Origin: Hyphomonadaceae bacterium
GTDB lineage: Bacteria; Pseudomonadota; Alphaproteobacteria; Caulobacterales; Maricaulaceae
Reading direction: 5' to 3'
DNA: 35,427 nucleotides
Assembly (NCBI GenBank): GCA_014324115.1
Contig: JACOMS010000010.1
Coordinates: forward strand, 1 to 35,427
Shown here: one piece after another, positions 31,805-35,427 of the stretch
Numbering within the stretch: the first letter of the stretch is position 1
Layout: every line of letters begins with the position of its first letter
Notes under the pieces: generated by a model
Seen by the model: the letters and a program-made list of their open reading frames with translations, nothing else
Databases searched by the model: none
What the model was told of the DNA's origin: nothing
Position numbers and translations under genes: made by a program

Positions 31805-34800
31805 ATGAAGTGGGCAAAATTTCGTAACATTACACTGGTAGCGGCTGGCAGCTTGGCGCTGAACGCTTGTGGCGGAGGCGGTAGCGATGGTGGAGGCACA
31901 CCTCCACCTCCACCGCCGCCTCCCCCTCCCCCGGCTGATACGGCCGCGCCTCAGGTGAGCTTCAGTCCGGCGGCCATCACCCTGGACCGGGTCTCGACGG
32001 GTTCGTCAACACTCACCGCGACGGATAATGTGGGTGTTACAAGCGGACCTGATGTGACATGTCCGATAGGTTCCTTTGCCAACAATACCTACACTTATCA
32101 GACCGGGCCGGGAGTCACGCTAAGTACCCGTAGGGTTACTATTGATTGCGTAGCGACGGCTTCCGATGCTGCCGGGAATAGAGGCAGCGCCACACTCAGA
32201 GTTACCATCATCCCTCCGGACACGGAGGCGCCTGTTCTGTCCTTCAGCCCGGGTACCCTTGACGTGGCCTCCGGTGCGACGGCTGCGGCAACACTCACCG
32301 CGACGGATAATGTGGGTGTTACGACTGGACCCGATGTGACATGCACGCAGGGTTCCTTTGCGAACGACACCTACACCGCACCTGTCGTCAGTGTTGATAC
32401 CGAGGCGACGTGTACCGCGACGGCAACAGACGCGGCCGGGAATGAGGGCGAAGCCGAACTCATGATTTCCATCACCGCTCCGCAGGACACGGATGCGCCT
32501 GTTGTATCCCTCAGTCCCTCTGCACTCACCATCCCGTCTTCCGGTGGTGATACAACAGTACAGCTTGTGGTAACTGATAATGTCGGTGTCGTCGGATTGG
32601 GATTTGATGATTCTGAAAGTGATAGTTGCGGCGATTTTTCCATGTTGACCGGTAGCGGCAATGTTTCTGTTGAAATCGAACCGGAAAGGTGTAGCGACGA
32701 CCCCCGTCTACTTACTACTACGGCAACACGGAGGCTCGAATGCCCCGTAGCAGTCTCCCTCTCCCCTGGGGATGGAACCCCTGTCGGCGGCAGTTTTAGT
32801 TGTGAAGTATCGGCTGCCGATGCTGCCGGGAATGAGGGCACCGCCACATTTACGGTTTCCATCGCCGCTCCGCAGGACACGGAGGCGCCGGTCGTCACCT
32901 TCAGCCCGCCCACTCTTTCCGTGCAATCCGGCAGGACGGTCCCGGTGACGCTCACCGCGACGGATAATGTGGATGACATGGTCGTCCCCGTGGTGACGTG
33001 TACGCTAGGTTCCTTTGCGAACAACATGTACAGCGCACCTGACGTCAGTGCTGTTACCACGGCGACGTGTACCGCGACGGCAACTGACGCGGCCGACAAT
33101 GAAAGCACCGCCGCCACCCTCGCAATTATTATCGCCGCTCCAGTCATACGGGACACGGAGGCGCCTGTTGTATCCCTCAATCCTGATTCGCTCACCATCC
33201 CGTCCTCCGGCGGCGGTGGAACATTACAGCTTGTAGTGACTGATAATGTCGGTGTCGACCTTGCGAGCATCGAATTTGCGGATATTAATGATGATTCGCC
33301 CACCGTTAGGTGCGATTCTTCCATGCTGACTGGCAACTGGACAAGATCTACTCAAATCGAAGGGGCCTGTGCAACGACTGATAGGACAATAGCACGGAGG
33401 GCCGAGTGCCCAGTAACAGTCTCTATCTCCACTGTACCAGGAGGAGTCTCTCCTGGCGGCAGTTTCAGGTGTGAAATAGAGGCTTCTGATGCTGCCGGGA
33501 ATACAGGCCGCGGCACATTCACAGTTTCCATCACCGCTCCGGGTACACCGGACACAGAGGCGCCGGTTGTGTCCTTCAGCCCGGCGGCCCTTGAGGTAGC
33601 TTCCGGCGCCACGGCTGCGGCAACTCTCACCGCGACGGATAATGTAGGTGTTACGAGGGGCCCCGGGGTGACCTGTACCCAGGGTTCTTTCAATGTCGGG
33701 AACAACACTTACACCGCGCCTGCTGTCAGCGTTGAGACCACGGCTACGTGTACCGCGACGGCTTTTGATGCCGCCGATAACAGAGGCAGAGGTAGGCTAA
33801 CGGTCACCATCACCGCTCCTCCGGGCGGGGCGGACACAACACAGCCGGTTGTCACTTTCAGCCCGGCGACCCTGGCCGTGGATTCCGGCGGTACGGGGTC
33901 ATCAACCCTCACCGCGACGGATAATGTGGCTGTTACGAGGGGCCCCAGCGTGACCTGTACCCGGGGTTCCTTTGCGAACGACACTTACACAGCACCTGTC
34001 GTCAGTGCCGATACCATGGCGACGTGTACCGCCACGGCCACTGATGCGGCCGGGAATGGGGGCACTGCCACACTCACAGTTTCCATCACCGCTCCGCAGG
34101 ACACGGAGGCGCCTGTTCTGTCCTTCAGCCCAGCGACATTGAGCGTGGATTCCGGCGGTACGGGGTCATCAACCCTCACCGCGACGGATAATGTGGCTGT
34201 TACGAGGGGCCCCACGGTGACCTGTACCCGGGGCTCTTTCAATGTCGGGAACAACACTTACACCGCGCCTGATGTCGATGCCGATACCACGGCCAGGTGT
34301 ACCGCCACGGCTTTTGATGCCGCCGGTAACAGAGGCAGAGCCACACTCAGGGTCTCCATCACCGCTCCGGTCACACCGGGCGGAGCGGACACAACACCGC
34401 CGGTTGTGTCCATCAGTCCTTCCAGACTCACCTTTTCAGGCTTCGGCGGGGTTAGAAGTGTAGACATCACGATAACTGATAATTTCCCAATTCCTCCAGG
34501 AAGCGTCTCGGTCGATTGTGATACTTCCAGGTTGACTCCTACTGCTTTGTCTAATATCAACGAACCTCAAGGTGAATTTCGTGTTGGTGTTAGACCTCTG
34601 TTTTGTCGAGCTACGGAAGGGCAGAGGCGGGTGCAGTGTTCATCAAGTACTGTCAGCGTTGATGCCCCTACATTCTCTAGACTCAGTGGCGTGGCTGCGT
34701 GTACAGTGGGTTATTCTGATGCTGCCGGGAATGAGGGCACCGCCACACTCACACTTTCCTTTGCTGATTCGAACAGCGCGGCGCCTGCGGCACCCTGCCC

Positions 34801-35427
34801 CGCCGGTTTTACGGAAAGTCCCAACTCTCCCCTGGGCGACACAACACTGTGCACCGGGCCCCTCGGCAACCTTTCAGAATTCGGGGGCGTGCTGACCCAA
34901 TCGGCGACGATCCCCTACATGGAGGGTGTTGCCTATGAATTGAGCGGGCGTCTTGACGTGGGGCAGCCCGGCCCCGGCACTTGTCCGGACGACGCGGCCC
35001 CGGTGGTGCTGACCATTGAGCCCGGTGTCACGATTGTGGGGAATTCGGGCGATGACGTTCTGGTTGTCAACCGCTGTCACCGGATTGAAGCGGCGGGAAC
35101 GCCTGACCGTCCCATCGTGTTTACCAGCAAAAATGATATTGCCGGTACCGGTGAGCGTGAGAGTGCGACCGGTGAATGGGGCGGTGTTGTTATTCTGGGT
35201 GATGCCCCGATCAACCGCTGTCAGGTCCCCGGCGCAACCGGCGGAACATTCGGATGCGAAAACACCGTTGGAGGCGTGACCGGGCCGGATGCCCTGTATG
35301 GTGGTGGTGGAGCCCCGGATTCCAGCAGCGGTACCCTTGAGTATGTAACCGTGCGTCATGCCGGTGCGGATTTGGGCGCCGGTCTGACCTTTGGCGGTGT
35401 CGGTAGCGGTACGACAGTCAATTACGT
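31805..35427 (+). CDS. Large repeat-containing surface lipoprotein with beta-helix-like region (partial)
   Basis: The frame is open from ATG 31805 to the window edge (1207 codons, no stop); GGGAG lies upstream. The N-terminus is a lipoprotein signal (MKWAKFRNITLVAAGSLALN-AC, lipobox LNAC), a Gly-rich stretch and about 11 prolines. Then follow nine Ig/HYR-like repeats of two kinds. Type A (about 90 residues: TLTATDNVGVT, VTC, GSFAN-TYTAP, TATCTATATDAAGN, two Cys) and type B (about 120 residues: VVSLSP, LTIPSSGG, LVVTDNVGV, CDSSMLTG, ECPV, SFxCE) run A-A-B-A-B-A-A-A-B. From about residue 1000 comes a beta-helix-like region (LTIEPGVTIVGNSGDDVLVV, RPIVFTSKND, GEWGGVVILGDAPINRC, LEYVTVRHAGA). It is probably an outer-surface adhesin or structural protein. 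Confidence 0.88.
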   Translation, partial: MKWAKFRNITLVAAGSLALNACGGGGSDGGGTPPPPPPPPPPPADTAAPQVSFSPAAITLDRVSTGSSTLTATDNVGVTSGPDVTCPIGSFANNTYTYQTGPGVTLSTRRVTIDCVATASDAAGNRGSATLRVTIIPPDTEAPVLSFSPGTLDVASGATAAATLTATDNVGVTTGPDVTCTQGSFANDTYTAPVVSVDTEATCTATATDAAGNEGEAELMISITAPQDTDAPVVSLSPSALTIPSSGGDTTVQLVVTDNVGVVGLGFDDSESDSCGDFSMLTGSGNVSVEIEPERCSDDPRLLTTTATRRLECPVAVSLSPGDGTPVGGSFSCEVSAADAAGNEGTATFTVSIAAPQDTEAPVVTFSPPTLSVQSGRTVPVTLTATDNVDDMVVPVVTCTLGSFANNMYSAPDVSAVTTATCTATATDAADNESTAATLAIIIAAPVIRDTEAPVVSLNPDSLTIPSSGGGGTLQLVVTDNVGVDLASIEFADINDDSPTVRCDSSMLTGNWTRSTQIEGACATTDRTIARRAECPVTVSISTVPGGVSPGGSFRCEIEASDAAGNTGRGTFTVSITAPGTPDTEAPVVSFSPAALEVASGATAAATLTATDNVGVTRGPGVTCTQGSFNVGNNTYTAPAVSVETTATCTATAFDAADNRGRGRLTVTITAPPGGADTTQPVVTFSPATLAVDSGGTGSSTLTATDNVAVTRGPSVTCTRGSFANDTYTAPVVSADTMATCTATATDAAGNGGTATLTVSITAPQDTEAPVLSFSPATLSVDSGGTGSSTLTATDNVAVTRGPTVTCTRGSFNVGNNTYTAPDVDADTTARCTATAFDAAGNRGRATLRVSITAPVTPGGADTTPPVVSISPSRLTFSGFGGVRSVDITITDNFPIPPGSVSVDCDTSRLTPTALSNINEPQGEFRVGVRPLFCRATEGQRRVQCSSSTVSVDAPTFSRLSGVAACTVGYSDAAGNEGTATLTLSFADSNSAAPAAPCPAGFTESPNSPLGDTTLCTGPLGNLSEFGGVLTQSATIPYMEGVAYELSGRLDVGQPGPGTCPDDAAPVVLTIEPGVTIVGNSGDDVLVVNRCHRIEAAGTPDRPIVFTSKNDIAGTGERESATGEWGGVVILGDAPINRCQVPGATGGTFGCENTVGGVTGPDALYGGGGAPDSSSGTLEYVTVRHAGADLGAGLTFGGVGSGTTVNY
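33878..33946 (+). repeat. 69-bp exact repeat inside the lipoprotein gene (copy 1)
   Basis: Identical over 69 bases to 34145-34213, 267 bases (89 codons) downstream. It encodes the strand around DSGGTGSSTLTATDNVAVTR in two consecutive type A repeats. Confidence 0.92.
34145..34213 (+). repeat. 69-bp exact repeat inside the lipoprotein gene (copy 2)
   Basis: Second copy of 33878-33946. A further 38-base identity (from TCTTTCAATGTCGGG) links the next segment here to the repeat at about 33685, so repeats are being shuffled as mosaics. Confidence 0.92.

Noticed and set aside
32098-34560. Several long minus-strand open frames with regular Thr/Ala/Val-rich repeats
   Set aside because: They are antisense shadows of the repeat lipoprotein; their regularity comes from the repeated DNA, and they have no domain or ribosome-site support.
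1-35427. CRISPR arrays, prophage genes, rRNA genes
   Set aside because: No regularly spaced identical short repeats with unique spacers, no phage structural genes and no rRNA signatures were seen. The only regular repeats are coding ones in the lipoprotein.

Overview
The window looks like chromosomal DNA from an alphaproteobacterium with intermediate GC. The evidence is gene order and protein type: trkA-trkH-hfq-hflX, ccmABCD with a divergent ccmE, and tig-clpP-clpX-lon, all with alphaproteobacterial-looking sequences. The genus cannot be fixed from sequence alone. Many decayed insertion sequences and broken genes point to a genome with past IS expansion followed by decay.

Layout. 1-5467: an IS5-type transposase tail, then trkA, trkH (potassium uptake), hfq and hflX, facing a broken mazG. 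5460-8687: ccmABCD (minus strand), divergent ccmE, and a DedA-family membrane protein; this block serves cytochrome c maturation. 8755-10454: relics of three IS types and a truncated sulfotransferase-like gene. 10468-16990: the protein quality-control block tig, clpP, clpX, lon, followed by tRNA-Val(UAC). 17292-26225: accessory metabolism, with an MFS carrier, an exported FAD amine oxidase, a Crp/Fnr regulator, a small calycin-like protein, and a tightly packed five-gene minus-strand operon. 26266-28388: IS relics around an orphan type I specificity gene, hsdS. 28404-30835: VOC / quinone-oxidoreductase-like / VOC genes with a divergent YciI-like gene. 30838-31375: another IS relic. 31805 to the right edge: a large lipoprotein of alternating Ig-like repeats leading into a beta-helix-like region; it is still open at the window end.

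Three IS types recur. Alpha is IS5-like with ends GACTGYTGCGAA. Beta is IS5/IS427-like with ends GGGTCAGGAC. Gamma is IS481-like with ends TTGTCAYATC. At two distant loci a beta head is joined to a gamma tail, with different breakpoints.

The best candidates for something undescribed are these. (1) The 26225-21703 operon: an MFS carrier with an N-terminal J-like domain lacking HPD, a hydrolase with His at the nucleophile elbow, a DUF1330 lipoprotein, a CpeT/CpcT-like exported protein and a DUF1838 lipoprotein. (2) A strongly diverged Hfq whose RNA-binding pocket residues are changed. (3) The repeat-built surface lipoprotein at the right end.
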